The notes under the pieces are model-generated. The model did no database searches and was not told the origin of the DNA. It saw only the letters and a list, made by a program, of their open reading frames with translations. The translations under genes were made by a program, and so were the position numbers. Of a stretch of DNA of 64,000 nucleotides, positions 25,289-32,665 are shown piece by piece; the first letter of the stretch is position 1, and every line of letters begins with the position of its first letter. Origin of the DNA: Gammaproteobacteria bacterium RIFOXYD12_FULL_61_37 (lineage in GTDB: Bacteria > Pseudomonadota > Gammaproteobacteria > Chromatiales > Chromatiaceae); NCBI GenBank assembly GCA_001801995.1, contig MGZB01000018.1:62001-126000 (forward strand), written 5' to 3'.

Positions 25289-26257
25289 ATGCCGACTGAA
25301 CTTTTTTTTATCGTACTGACTGGCAAGCTGAAGGAGGGACGAAGTCCCGATCAGGCCGCCGTCATCCTTTCAAAGGCATTTGGGATACCGGTAGAGCAGG
25401 GGCGAACCCTGTTCAACGGTGCCCCTACGCCAATGGGAAAGAAACTGGAGAAACGGCTGGCAGAGAAGGTGATGCATCTTCTGCAAGAGGCTGGCGCGGG
25501 CTGTGAACTCAAGGAAGTCCAGGGGACACCGCAGTGGTCCCTTGTGGAGATGGAGGACAAAAAAGAGGCGAAGGAGGCTGAGCCGGAACATGAGAATGTT
25601 TATGTTCGTAATATGCCGCCAGTGACGAGATCCTTGCCTGATGATTCATCGAAGAAGGCGATGGACGATCCGGGCCAGAAACCCACGGCTCAGGCTCGGC
25701 CTCCGCATGGCGAGGGCCACAAGGCTTCAAGCCACCGTTCGGTGATTCAGCAGAATGAGGGATCTGCCCATGAAGGGGAACCGGCTGAGGGAGTGGCACA
25801 GAAGCCGTCCGTCAAATCCCATCGGCCTGCTTTGGTAGCAATGTTCGTTTTGATGCTCGCGGGGGCTTCATATTTCATTTTGTTTCCTGGCGAGGAAACG
25901 GGACCAGAACAGGTTGTCGGCAGTCAGCCCCAAAAAACATCTCCCGCACTTGACGTGTCTAATCTGAATGATCCCGCCTTGCGCGATTCCGAGATGTCAC
26001 TGACGAAGCTCAAGCTCAAATCACTGGCACAATCCGTGCGGGTCTGGATGCTCCAGTTCGGTGGTGGCTATGATACGGATCAAGTCACTATTTCCCGATT
26101 GCAGAGGGACATGGGCGTCAGTGACGACGATCTTACCGACGCCTGGGGCACTAAAATTCTTTATCAACCGAGCAAGAGCGAGTTCAGCATCAGCTCCGCT
26201 GGCCCCGATAAGACCTTTGGCACAGCGGATGACGTAATTGTTCTCCAGAAAAGGTAA
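25289..26257 (+). CDS. Single-pass membrane protein with GspG-like C-terminus
   Basis: 322 aa in three parts. Residues 1-80 form a compact domain (ELFFIVLTGKLKEGRSPDQA...) of a kind seen at the N-terminus of assorted proteobacterial membrane proteins. A low-complexity charged linker follows to about 195. One membrane helix lies near 200-218 (ALVAMFVLMLAGASYFILF). The C-terminus (DAWGTKILYQ...SAGPDKTFGTADDV) resembles the end of type II pseudopilin GspG, which binds calcium. No prepilin cleavage site is present, so it is not itself a pseudopilin. The function is unknown. The frame is open to 25217, but 25289 gives a sensible N-terminus. The ribosome site is unclear. Confidence 0.75.
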   Translation: MPTELFFIVLTGKLKEGRSPDQAAVILSKAFGIPVEQGRTLFNGAPTPMGKKLEKRLAEKVMHLLQEAGAGCELKEVQGTPQWSLVEMEDKKEAKEAEPEHENVYVRNMPPVTRSLPDDSSKKAMDDPGQKPTAQARPPHGEGHKASSHRSVIQQNEGSAHEGEPAEGVAQKPSVKSHRPALVAMFVLMLAGASYFILFPGEETGPEQVVGSQPQKTSPALDVSNLNDPALRDSEMSLTKLKLKSLAQSVRVWMLQFGGGYDTDQVTISRLQRDMGVSDDDLTDAWGTKILYQPSKSEFSISSAGPDKTFGTADDVIVLQKR

Positions 26258-26265
26258 TTGCCATC

Positions 26266-27051
26266 GTGAGGAGATTGCTGCTATCGGTCCTGTTTTTCTC
26301 AGGACTTGCCCATGGGGGAGTCGTCAGCCAGGAAGTTGAATACATGGATGAGGGGGTGCAGCTTCAAGGCGTCATGTATTGGAACGATTCCGTGAAGGTG
26401 AAGAGGCCTGGAGTGCTGGTGTATCACGAATGGTGGGGGTTGAACGAGCAAGCCCAGCGGCGCGCTCGAATGCTTGCGGAGGAGGGGTATGTCACCTTCG
26501 CCCCCGATATGTACGGCAAGGGCAAGGTCACTAACAATACAGATCAAGCAAATGAATGGATGCAGGGAGTCGTATCCGATAGCGGGCGTTGGCTTCAGCG
26601 CACCATTGCCGCCTTGGACCAACTCAAGGGGTTTTCCCAAGTTGATCCGATGAGAATTGCGGCGATTGGGTACGGCTTCGGGGGTAGTTCGGCCCTGCAA
26701 ATGGCTTTCACTGGGGAAGATCTTAAGGGCGTGGTCAGCTTCCATGGTTCTCCGCCTGCCGTCCCTGAGGTGACCGATCTGAAGGTAAAGTCCAGTCTCT
26801 TACTTTTGCAGGGACGGGCCGATACCTTCATTTCTCCTGAGGTTGTCGCAAACTTTCAGGCGAGGCTGGAGGACGCCGACATCAAGTGGGAAATGGATGC
26901 CTATGGCGGTGTCCGGCATGGCTTCACAAACCCGGATGCCGATCAATACGGCATCGAGAATCTCAAATACGATCCCCTGGCAGACCAGCGGTCGTGGGCT
27001 CGCACACAAGCCTTTCTCAATGAAGTATTTGGCGAGAAAGCCAAACAATAA
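26266..27051 (+). CDS. Dienelactone hydrolase-like protein, nucleophile missing
   Basis: 261 aa with a signal peptide (MRRLLLSVLFFSGLAHG) and an alpha/beta-hydrolase fold of the dienelactone hydrolase family: YHEWWGLNEQ near 54 and FAPDMYGKG near 78. The nucleophile elbow reads GYGFGG (135-140), with Gly137 where the family has Cys or Ser. The other two triad residues are present (D186 in GRADTFIS and H218 in VRHGFTNP) at the usual spacing. It may be inactive, may bind without hydrolysis, or may use the following serines. GTG start. It is 8 bp after the previous gene, so probably in one transcript with it. Confidence 0.85.
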   Translation: MRRLLLSVLFFSGLAHGGVVSQEVEYMDEGVQLQGVMYWNDSVKVKRPGVLVYHEWWGLNEQAQRRARMLAEEGYVTFAPDMYGKGKVTNNTDQANEWMQGVVSDSGRWLQRTIAALDQLKGFSQVDPMRIAAIGYGFGGSSALQMAFTGEDLKGVVSFHGSPPAVPEVTDLKVKSSLLLLQGRADTFISPEVVANFQARLEDADIKWEMDAYGGVRHGFTNPDADQYGIENLKYDPLADQRSWARTQAFLNEVFGEKAKQ

Positions 27052-27074
27052 TTTCCTAACCGGGAGCGCCCCGC

Positions 27075-27956
27075 ATGAACCCTTCGGGTAATGACAGGCT
27101 TTATCGTTACCTCTTCGAGGGCATAGGCGTTCGCGGTGCCTTGGTGCATCTCGATGCCGCTTGGCAGGCCGTGCTGGAAAGACACCCCTATCCCGCTGCC
27201 GTGATTCCGCACCTAGGCGAGATGAGCGCGGCTGTACTGTTGTTGTCCGCGACCCTCAAGTTAAAAGGGGCCTTGATACTTCAGGCCCAGGGACCTGGCC
27301 CAGTCACTGCCTTGATTGCCCAGGCTACCCATGACCGCCATTTCCGCTCCTTGGCCCGTTGGAGTTACGAGCCTGAAGAGGAGGAGACGCTGACTGAAGT
27401 CACGGGCGATGGACATCTCGTGCTGACGATTGATCCTATCGAAGGGAAGCGCTATCAAGGGGTGGTCGGACTTGAAGGCGAACGATTGCAGGATGCGATC
27501 GAGCACTATTTCGAGCACTCGGAGCAACTCCCCACCATGATACGGCTGGCTGCCGACACGCAGCGGGCTGTCGGGCTGCTGATACAGATTTTGCCCTCAG
27601 AGCTGCGTACGGAGGATGATTGGGCTCGTATCAGTCTGCTGACATCCAGTGTCCGCCGGGAGGAACTGCTTGGGCTTTCTCCCAAGGAATTGTTACGCCG
27701 TCTCTATCATGAAGAGGATATCCGGCTATTCGATCCCGAGCCTGTCGCATTCCGTTGCACCTGTTCCCGAGAGCGGGTGGGCGCCTCGCTGGTGGCGCTT
27801 GGCCAAAGCGAACTGAAAATTATGCTGGCCGCTACGGGAAATATCGAAACCACCTGTGAGTTCTGCAACCGGATGTATAAATTCGATGCGGTCGATGTGG
27901 AGCAGATGTTTCGCCTAAATAAGCCCAGCCACGCGGCGCCGCTATCGCCTCAATAG
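27075..27956 (+). CDS. hslO: Redox-regulated chaperone Hsp33
   Basis: A 293-aa cytoplasmic holdase switched on by oxidative unfolding. The C-terminal zinc site CxC plus CxxC is complete (FRCTCSRERV and TTCEFCNRMY). The N-terminal domain has the family's VRGALVHLDAAWQAVLERHPYP and a GEMSAAVLLLSATLK block. It starts 23 bp after the hydrolase-like gene and ends 3 bp from the convergent ABC permease gene. Confidence 0.95.
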   Translation: MNPSGNDRLYRYLFEGIGVRGALVHLDAAWQAVLERHPYPAAVIPHLGEMSAAVLLLSATLKLKGALILQAQGPGPVTALIAQATHDRHFRSLARWSYEPEEEETLTEVTGDGHLVLTIDPIEGKRYQGVVGLEGERLQDAIEHYFEHSEQLPTMIRLAADTQRAVGLLIQILPSELRTEDDWARISLLTSSVRREELLGLSPKELLRRLYHEEDIRLFDPEPVAFRCTCSRERVGASLVALGQSELKIMLAATGNIETTCEFCNRMYKFDAVDVEQMFRLNKPSHAAPLSPQ

Positions 27957-27959
27957 CTG

Positions 27960-29168
27960 TTAAATTTCGCGCAGACCCTCTGATGGTTCGATTCGTGATG
28001 CGCTGAGGCCGCCCAGCATGGCCGCGATCACAGCGGCAGTGATGGTCAGTACCAAGGCGACAATGAAATGTTCAGGGAGCAGCCGGCAAACAGACTGGCC
28101 TACCTCCAACTGGTCCGCAAACATCTTGTTGATGGCAAAGGAGACGCCGAAAAAGATGCCGGAGGCGAGGAGCCAGCCGACCAGGCCGGTTAAGATCGAT
28201 TGCACGACTGGAAAGAGCACGATGTCGCCTGTATGGAACCCCACCAGACGCAGGACACTCAGCTCCCTGCGCTTGCGGTCCACATTGGCGAGCAGGCTGG
28301 CGCCGAGGGAGAGGGCGAATCCCGCCAAACCGATCACCGCGATTACCCAGAAGACCAGGGTCAAGTTGCGGTCCATATCCTGCACCACGGCGATATCATC
28401 TGCCCTGGTGCGTACTTGCAGGCCTTGGGCGGTCAGGTCCTTCTGCAAACCGGCGACATCGTAAATAGTTTTGGCGTAGAGCCGGAAACCGGGGTAGACA
28501 CGCTCGCCACCAGACTCCGTGCCATCCCAGCCCAATGAGGGCACTTTCCGGCCGTCTCGAAAGTCCTCCACCGCCTGCAACAACTCCACGGAGACGAAGG
28601 CGCCCTCGCGGTTAAAAACAGCCGCCGGAGCAACCACGATGATCTTGAGATCGAGGTGCTGACGTTCGGCTTTCCCACGAAACATTCTCGAAATACTGCC
28701 GTCAATCGTGTCGCCGGTTTTCACCATGAGCTTTTCTGCGGCCAATTCTGAGAGGACGATCTGATCGGCCCCAGTTGGGGTGTTGCCGATGCCCTGCAAC
28801 AAGGGATCACCGGGGCCGGAAGGGACCAGTTCCACATTGACGATCCGGCTGCTTCCCTTATTTGAAAGCTGGATGTCGGCAGCGATGCGGCGAGTCCTGG
28901 GAACGACAAAGGCGACATCGGGCCTTTGCCCCATCTTTTCGATCCATTGGAGATTGTAGTGGCCATTGCCAAGGGAGAGGACCTCACGGTTACGAGGATC
29001 TTGCACCAATTCGACGACCATGCCGCCGATCACGCCGAACTTGAGCCCAAAAAGGACCATCATGGGTCCCAGTACGGCGGCCAAGGCGACGATGAAGGAA
29101 CCGGATATGCGCCATTCGCGCAGATAATCCTTGCCGGAGAGTCTCAATGCCTCGCTAAAGTGCGCCAT
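27960..29168 (-). CDS. FtsX/MacB-type ABC transporter permease
   Basis: 402 aa with one membrane helix near 25-50, a periplasmic domain of about 220 residues, and three more helices near 270-292, 320-345 and 370-392. This is the topology of mechanotransmission-type permeases (FtsX, MacB, LolC/E). The periplasmic part contains PRTRRIAADIQLSNKG and a YPGFRLYAKTIYDVAGLQKD stretch. Its start codon shares one base with the stop of the ATPase gene (TGATG), so the pair is translationally coupled. Last gene of the four-gene module. Confidence 0.85.
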   Translation of the reverse strand: MAHFSEALRLSGKDYLREWRISGSFIVALAAVLGPMMVLFGLKFGVIGGMVVELVQDPRNREVLSLGNGHYNLQWIEKMGQRPDVAFVVPRTRRIAADIQLSNKGSSRIVNVELVPSGPGDPLLQGIGNTPTGADQIVLSELAAEKLMVKTGDTIDGSISRMFRGKAERQHLDLKIIVVAPAAVFNREGAFVSVELLQAVEDFRDGRKVPSLGWDGTESGGERVYPGFRLYAKTIYDVAGLQKDLTAQGLQVRTRADDIAVVQDMDRNLTLVFWVIAVIGLAGFALSLGASLLANVDRKRRELSVLRLVGFHTGDIVLFPVVQSILTGLVGWLLASGIFFGVSFAINKMFADQLEVGQSVCRLLPEHFIVALVLTITAAVIAAMLGGLSASRIEPSEGLREI

Positions 29169-29941
29169 CAGCCAGTCACCACCGTTTCTGTCAATTTGCC
29201 GTCGCTCGTTCTTTGGGTACGGTGCGACAGTTGTCTCAGGCCCAGTTTTTTGATGTGCCGCCAGGCATGGCTGGCGACGATCACTGTAATGTTTAGCTCA
29301 TCTACCAGCTCGATGAAAAGATTCATGATCTTTTCGGCGGCGATGGGATCAAGGGAGGCGGTGGGCTCATCGGCGATTACGATGGAGGGTCTGTGAGCCA
29401 GGGCGCGCCCAATGGCGACACGTTGTCGCTCACCTGTTGATAAGGCGCTGGGGTATTTATCGAGGTGCCGGCGAATGCCGAGATGGCCTGCCAATTCCTC
29501 CACCGCCTTGTCGTTGTTGGTCATTTGCAGGAGGTTGCGAGAGAGGGAGATGTTGTCGCGCACGGTCAGATAGGGCACCAACCCGCCGGTTTGCATCACA
29601 TATCCGATGTACTTCTTGCGCAAATCGCCGAGGTGGTTCTGGCGGGACTTGTCCCAATAGGCGGCTATGTCGATGGGCTCATCGCTACGCTCCGGGCGGA
29701 AACGAAAGGCCCCCGATTCGGTCGGCTGGAGAATGAAGGCCAGCATGTCGAGTAATGTACTTTTGCCGCAACCGCTATGGCCGATCAACGCGATCTTTTC
29801 ACCCATGGCGATTTGCAGACTGGGAACCCGCAACCGGAAGCCCGTCCCCTCAGCCTCGCGAGTTCTGACAACGTCACGCAGGTGATAGATCAACACTTTA
29901 TCCGACGGCCGTATCAGCACGGCCTCTGTGGAGTTCTCCAT
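29168..29941 (-). CDS. LolD/MacB-type ABC transporter ATPase
   Basis: About 257 aa. Walker A GHSGCGKST, a Q-loop in GYVMQTGGLVPYLTV, the signature LSTGERQRVAIGRALA and Walker B IVIADEPTASLDP are all intact. The H-loop histidine is in VIVASHAWR. Several upstream ATGs exist. The one at 29941 has GAGG 6 nt before it and is preferred. It starts 8 nt after the vWA gene and overlaps the permease by one base, so it should form a transporter with that permease. The substrate is not indicated. Confidence 0.88.
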   Translation of the reverse strand: MENSTEAVLIRPSDKVLIYHLRDVVRTREAEGTGFRLRVPSLQIAMGEKIALIGHSGCGKSTLLDMLAFILQPTESGAFRFRPERSDEPIDIAAYWDKSRQNHLGDLRKKYIGYVMQTGGLVPYLTVRDNISLSRNLLQMTNNDKAVEELAGHLGIRRHLDKYPSALSTGERQRVAIGRALAHRPSIVIADEPTASLDPIAAEKIMNLFIELVDELNITVIVASHAWRHIKKLGLRQLSHRTQRTSDGKLTETVVTG

Positions 29942-29949
29942 TACCATCC

Positions 29950-31914
29950 TCAAGGCAGCATTTCTAATGGAACGGGGAAGACCGAGTCACCGTCCACCGG
30001 ACCGCCATCAAGGGAGACCCAAAGATCGGTGTGGTCATGCAGGGCGCGATAATAGCTCACTTTTTCTTCGAGGCGTTGAATGAATTCAAGCTGGCGCTTG
30101 GCGGGCCAGTTCCGCCAATCTTCAAGCGAAACGGACATGACCTCGCCGGTATAGGGCAAGCCTTCGATGTATTCCATCATGAAGCCCATATCGGAGAGAT
30201 TTTTGGCCCCGCTCGACCGGGTGCTGCCGGCCATTCGTTCCGGATCGCGGCTGGCGGTGGCAGCTAGGCTCTTGATGTCATCAAGGAAGTTGCGAGGCGA
30301 CAACAACCCCTCCTCGGCAGTCTCCAGGACTTCGCGCAACATCTGGTAAAGCTCGCTGAGCTGGTCTCGGGTCAAAAGGACTCGTACATCCACGGTCTTT
30401 CGCTGGGGCTCCTTGGGGTCCCGGTCAACCATCCAGGCATCGAATACCACGGGGATATTGCCCTTGCGCGGGCGGTCGAGGTACTGCATGCGCAATGCGT
30501 ATCCGAGTTTATTGACCTTCTCCTGAAGCTGGGTCAGTTGCTGATCTTGGGTAGCACCGGCTTCTTGCGTGGACGGTTCTGCCGTGTCCGGGCGGCGCAT
30601 CTGGGCCACGAGCTGATCGGTGAGCAGGTCTACTATCCGGCCGAACTCGCTGACGGCTCCGCCTTTAACGCCATAATAGAGATCGCCGATACCGGGATAG
30701 AGTGAGAGTGCCTTGTATTGCTTTTCGGCGCTTGCGTGGTTATCGGCCCCGGCGGGTGTCAACAGGTGCAGAACAAAGATCGCGGCGTTATTGTCGCGCG
30801 CAAGCTGGCGTAAGGTATCGGCGCCCATTTTTGTCCCGGAGAGCGGATCATTGCCCTCGCGTGCGCCGGCGTCCGTGACAAGAATTATGTAACGCGCCTG
30901 AAAATCGCCCCAACTGATATCGTCGATGGCGCGCTTGATCCCGGCGTAGGAGTCCTCGATGAAATCCTTGTTGGAGACCTTGTCTGTTTCTACCTCACCC
31001 ACCTGCGAAAAGAACTCCTTAGCGGTTGATCCCTTCTGGAGATCGGCAAAAACCATTGTGCGATATTCAAGCCCCTCGACGGAGGTTGTCTCGTCGCGGA
31101 ATGCTACCAGGCCGAATGCCATGTTTCCCTGCGGGTCTTTCTTGGCGATTCGATCGTAAATTTTGCGCACGGCGGCCTTGGTTCGCGATATGTAAGGCGC
31201 CATGGAGAGGGTGGAGTCGATGACGAACACCACGCCAGTAGACAGGGACTTCCCGCTTTCGGGTGTGGCTGGCGGCGTAGCCACAGCCTCGACCGGGGCA
31301 TTGTGGGGAACCGTGGATACGCGCAACAGCCGTCCTTGTTCGGGACCGACGAAGACATCCTTGAATTCGCGGATCGGAACCAGATAAAAGTCATCCTTTA
31401 TGTCGACGTAGGCCGAAGGTTGCAAGGCCACCACGGGGCTGTCGGGAGGCAACTGATCCTTGATGGCGGCCTGGTATAGGCTATCCAGTTCGGCACCGTT
31501 GGTTCCGGCCCCCAGTTTGCTGGCCTGCTCCGCGTCACGAAACAACATGGCGCGGTTGTGTCCTGCCGGGTCCCGGAAGGAGACGGTCAGGCCATGGTTC
31601 CATTCGATCAGATCTTGGTCCGGAATCCAGCCGCCCTTCTTGCCGTGGCTGTCGTAGCCGACCTGGACCCAGTTTTTGCCCTCGATTTCAACGCGGCTAT
31701 AGACGTAAAAGGCCGTGAAGGGTGTCACGGGAGCGGCATCGCCCTTGCCGGGGATGGAAACAAGCTTGGCGCCGGGTTTGGCCAGCGCCCGTTGATAGAG
31801 GGACTTCTTGCCCTCGATCAACAGTGGCTTGCTCTCCCCGGCTTCTTGCGCCAAGGCGCTGCCTGAAACCAGCAGCGCCGTAATGATCAACAGTCCTCGA
31901 ACAACTCTCGTCAT
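29950..31914 (-). CDS. Exported SH3-like and von Willebrand A domain protein
   Basis: 654 aa. The signal peptide MTRVVRGLLIITALLVSGS is followed by an SH3-like beta domain (about 30-105) and a linker. The vWA domain begins near 226 (GVVFVIDSTLSMAPYISR). Its metal-binding residues are D233, T235 and S237, with a later ILVTDAGAREG loop. The C-terminal 200 residues are helical. The vWA part resembles, from memory, the periplasmic region of PpkA-type kinases of type VI secretion, but no kinase domain is present. A GGAG box 8 nt upstream supports the start at 31914. Second gene of the module. Confidence 0.8.
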   Translation of the reverse strand: MTRVVRGLLIITALLVSGSALAQEAGESKPLLIEGKKSLYQRALAKPGAKLVSIPGKGDAAPVTPFTAFYVYSRVEIEGKNWVQVGYDSHGKKGGWIPDQDLIEWNHGLTVSFRDPAGHNRAMLFRDAEQASKLGAGTNGAELDSLYQAAIKDQLPPDSPVVALQPSAYVDIKDDFYLVPIREFKDVFVGPEQGRLLRVSTVPHNAPVEAVATPPATPESGKSLSTGVVFVIDSTLSMAPYISRTKAAVRKIYDRIAKKDPQGNMAFGLVAFRDETTSVEGLEYRTMVFADLQKGSTAKEFFSQVGEVETDKVSNKDFIEDSYAGIKRAIDDISWGDFQARYIILVTDAGAREGNDPLSGTKMGADTLRQLARDNNAAIFVLHLLTPAGADNHASAEKQYKALSLYPGIGDLYYGVKGGAVSEFGRIVDLLTDQLVAQMRRPDTAEPSTQEAGATQDQQLTQLQEKVNKLGYALRMQYLDRPRKGNIPVVFDAWMVDRDPKEPQRKTVDVRVLLTRDQLSELYQMLREVLETAEEGLLSPRNFLDDIKSLAATASRDPERMAGSTRSSGAKNLSDMGFMMEYIEGLPYTGEVMSVSLEDWRNWPAKRQLEFIQRLEEKVSYYRALHDHTDLWVSLDGGPVDGDSVFPVPLEMLP

Positions 31915-31933
31915 GGTGTCTACTCCAAGACCT

Positions 31934-32578
31934 TTACCATCCCACCAACAGACGCCGCGCATTTTCATCCCCTCCGGCCGCTGCGGCCTTCACCCGCAAC
32001 TTAAGATCGGTCAACCTCTTCTCTGCTTGCTCCTGGCCCAGTATCAGGGCCTGGACATACCATTTATGGGCCTGGGTGAAATCGGGGGCATCCAGAAAAC
32101 TCGTGCTGGCGTTACGAAAACTCGGATCAGCCATTTCTGCCAGCAACATGGCGGAAGGACCGTGTCCCTGTTTTACCAGATAGAAATGCAGCAGATAAGC
32201 GTCCGCCTTTTTCCCGGCCCGGCTGTACTCCTCCGCCTGGGCAAAAATTTCGGCGGCTTGCGGAGGTTCAGCCGCCTGCCGGGCTTTAGCGATGAGGGAG
32301 CGCGCTTCCTCTCCGCCCCTTGCATCGGCTTGCCCTTCTTCCTCGGCAAGTGATGTCTCGGTGGCTGGTGCGGCCGCGCCCTGAGCCAAAGGCTTCTCGT
32401 CAACTTTGGAGCCAGGTTTGGCGATACCGGGCTCGTCCCAGTCGACAAAAAAGATATTCCATGCCAAGAGCCCAATGATGCCGACGACCAAGATGATCCT
32501 CAGGTTTTCACCCCGCAGGAATCCTCGCTGTTTTCCGCCAACTTCACCCCAACCGGTGAATCCTCTATGATCGGCCAT
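31934..32578 (-). CDS. Single-pass membrane protein with Sel1-like helices
   Basis: About 214 aa. A short basic N-terminus is followed by one membrane helix (residues about 27-45, RIILVVGIIGLLAWNIFFV) and an acidic Ala/Pro-rich linker. The helical C-terminal half (AHKWYVQALILGQEQAEKRL and similar) recalls Sel1/TPR repeats used for protein contacts. First gene of the vWA/ABC module, 19 bp before the vWA gene. Start alternatives are ATG 32578 and GTG 32590. Its function is unknown. Confidence 0.7.
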   Translation of the reverse strand: MADHRGFTGWGEVGGKQRGFLRGENLRIILVVGIIGLLAWNIFFVDWDEPGIAKPGSKVDEKPLAQGAAAPATETSLAEEEGQADARGGEEARSLIAKARQAAEPPQAAEIFAQAEEYSRAGKKADAYLLHFYLVKQGHGPSAMLLAEMADPSFRNASTSFLDAPDFTQAHKWYVQALILGQEQAEKRLTDLKLRVKAAAAGGDENARRLLVGW

Positions 32579-32665
32579 CTGCTTACCCACCAGGCGCGTT
32601 GAGCGCCAGCTCGAAACCTAGATTATTTTCTATCATACACGTCATTGACGCGGGAAAAAATCCCT

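Noticed and set aside
27960-32578. Part of a type VI secretion cluster
   Set aside because: No sheath, baseplate, ClpV, VgrG or kinase gene lies in the window, so only a resemblance to Tag/PpkA components is claimed.
32579-32665. Cobalamin or SAM riboswitch ahead of metH
   Set aside because: Fewer than 90 bases separate metH from the divergent gene and no conserved core motif is present. A full cobalamin aptamer would not fit.
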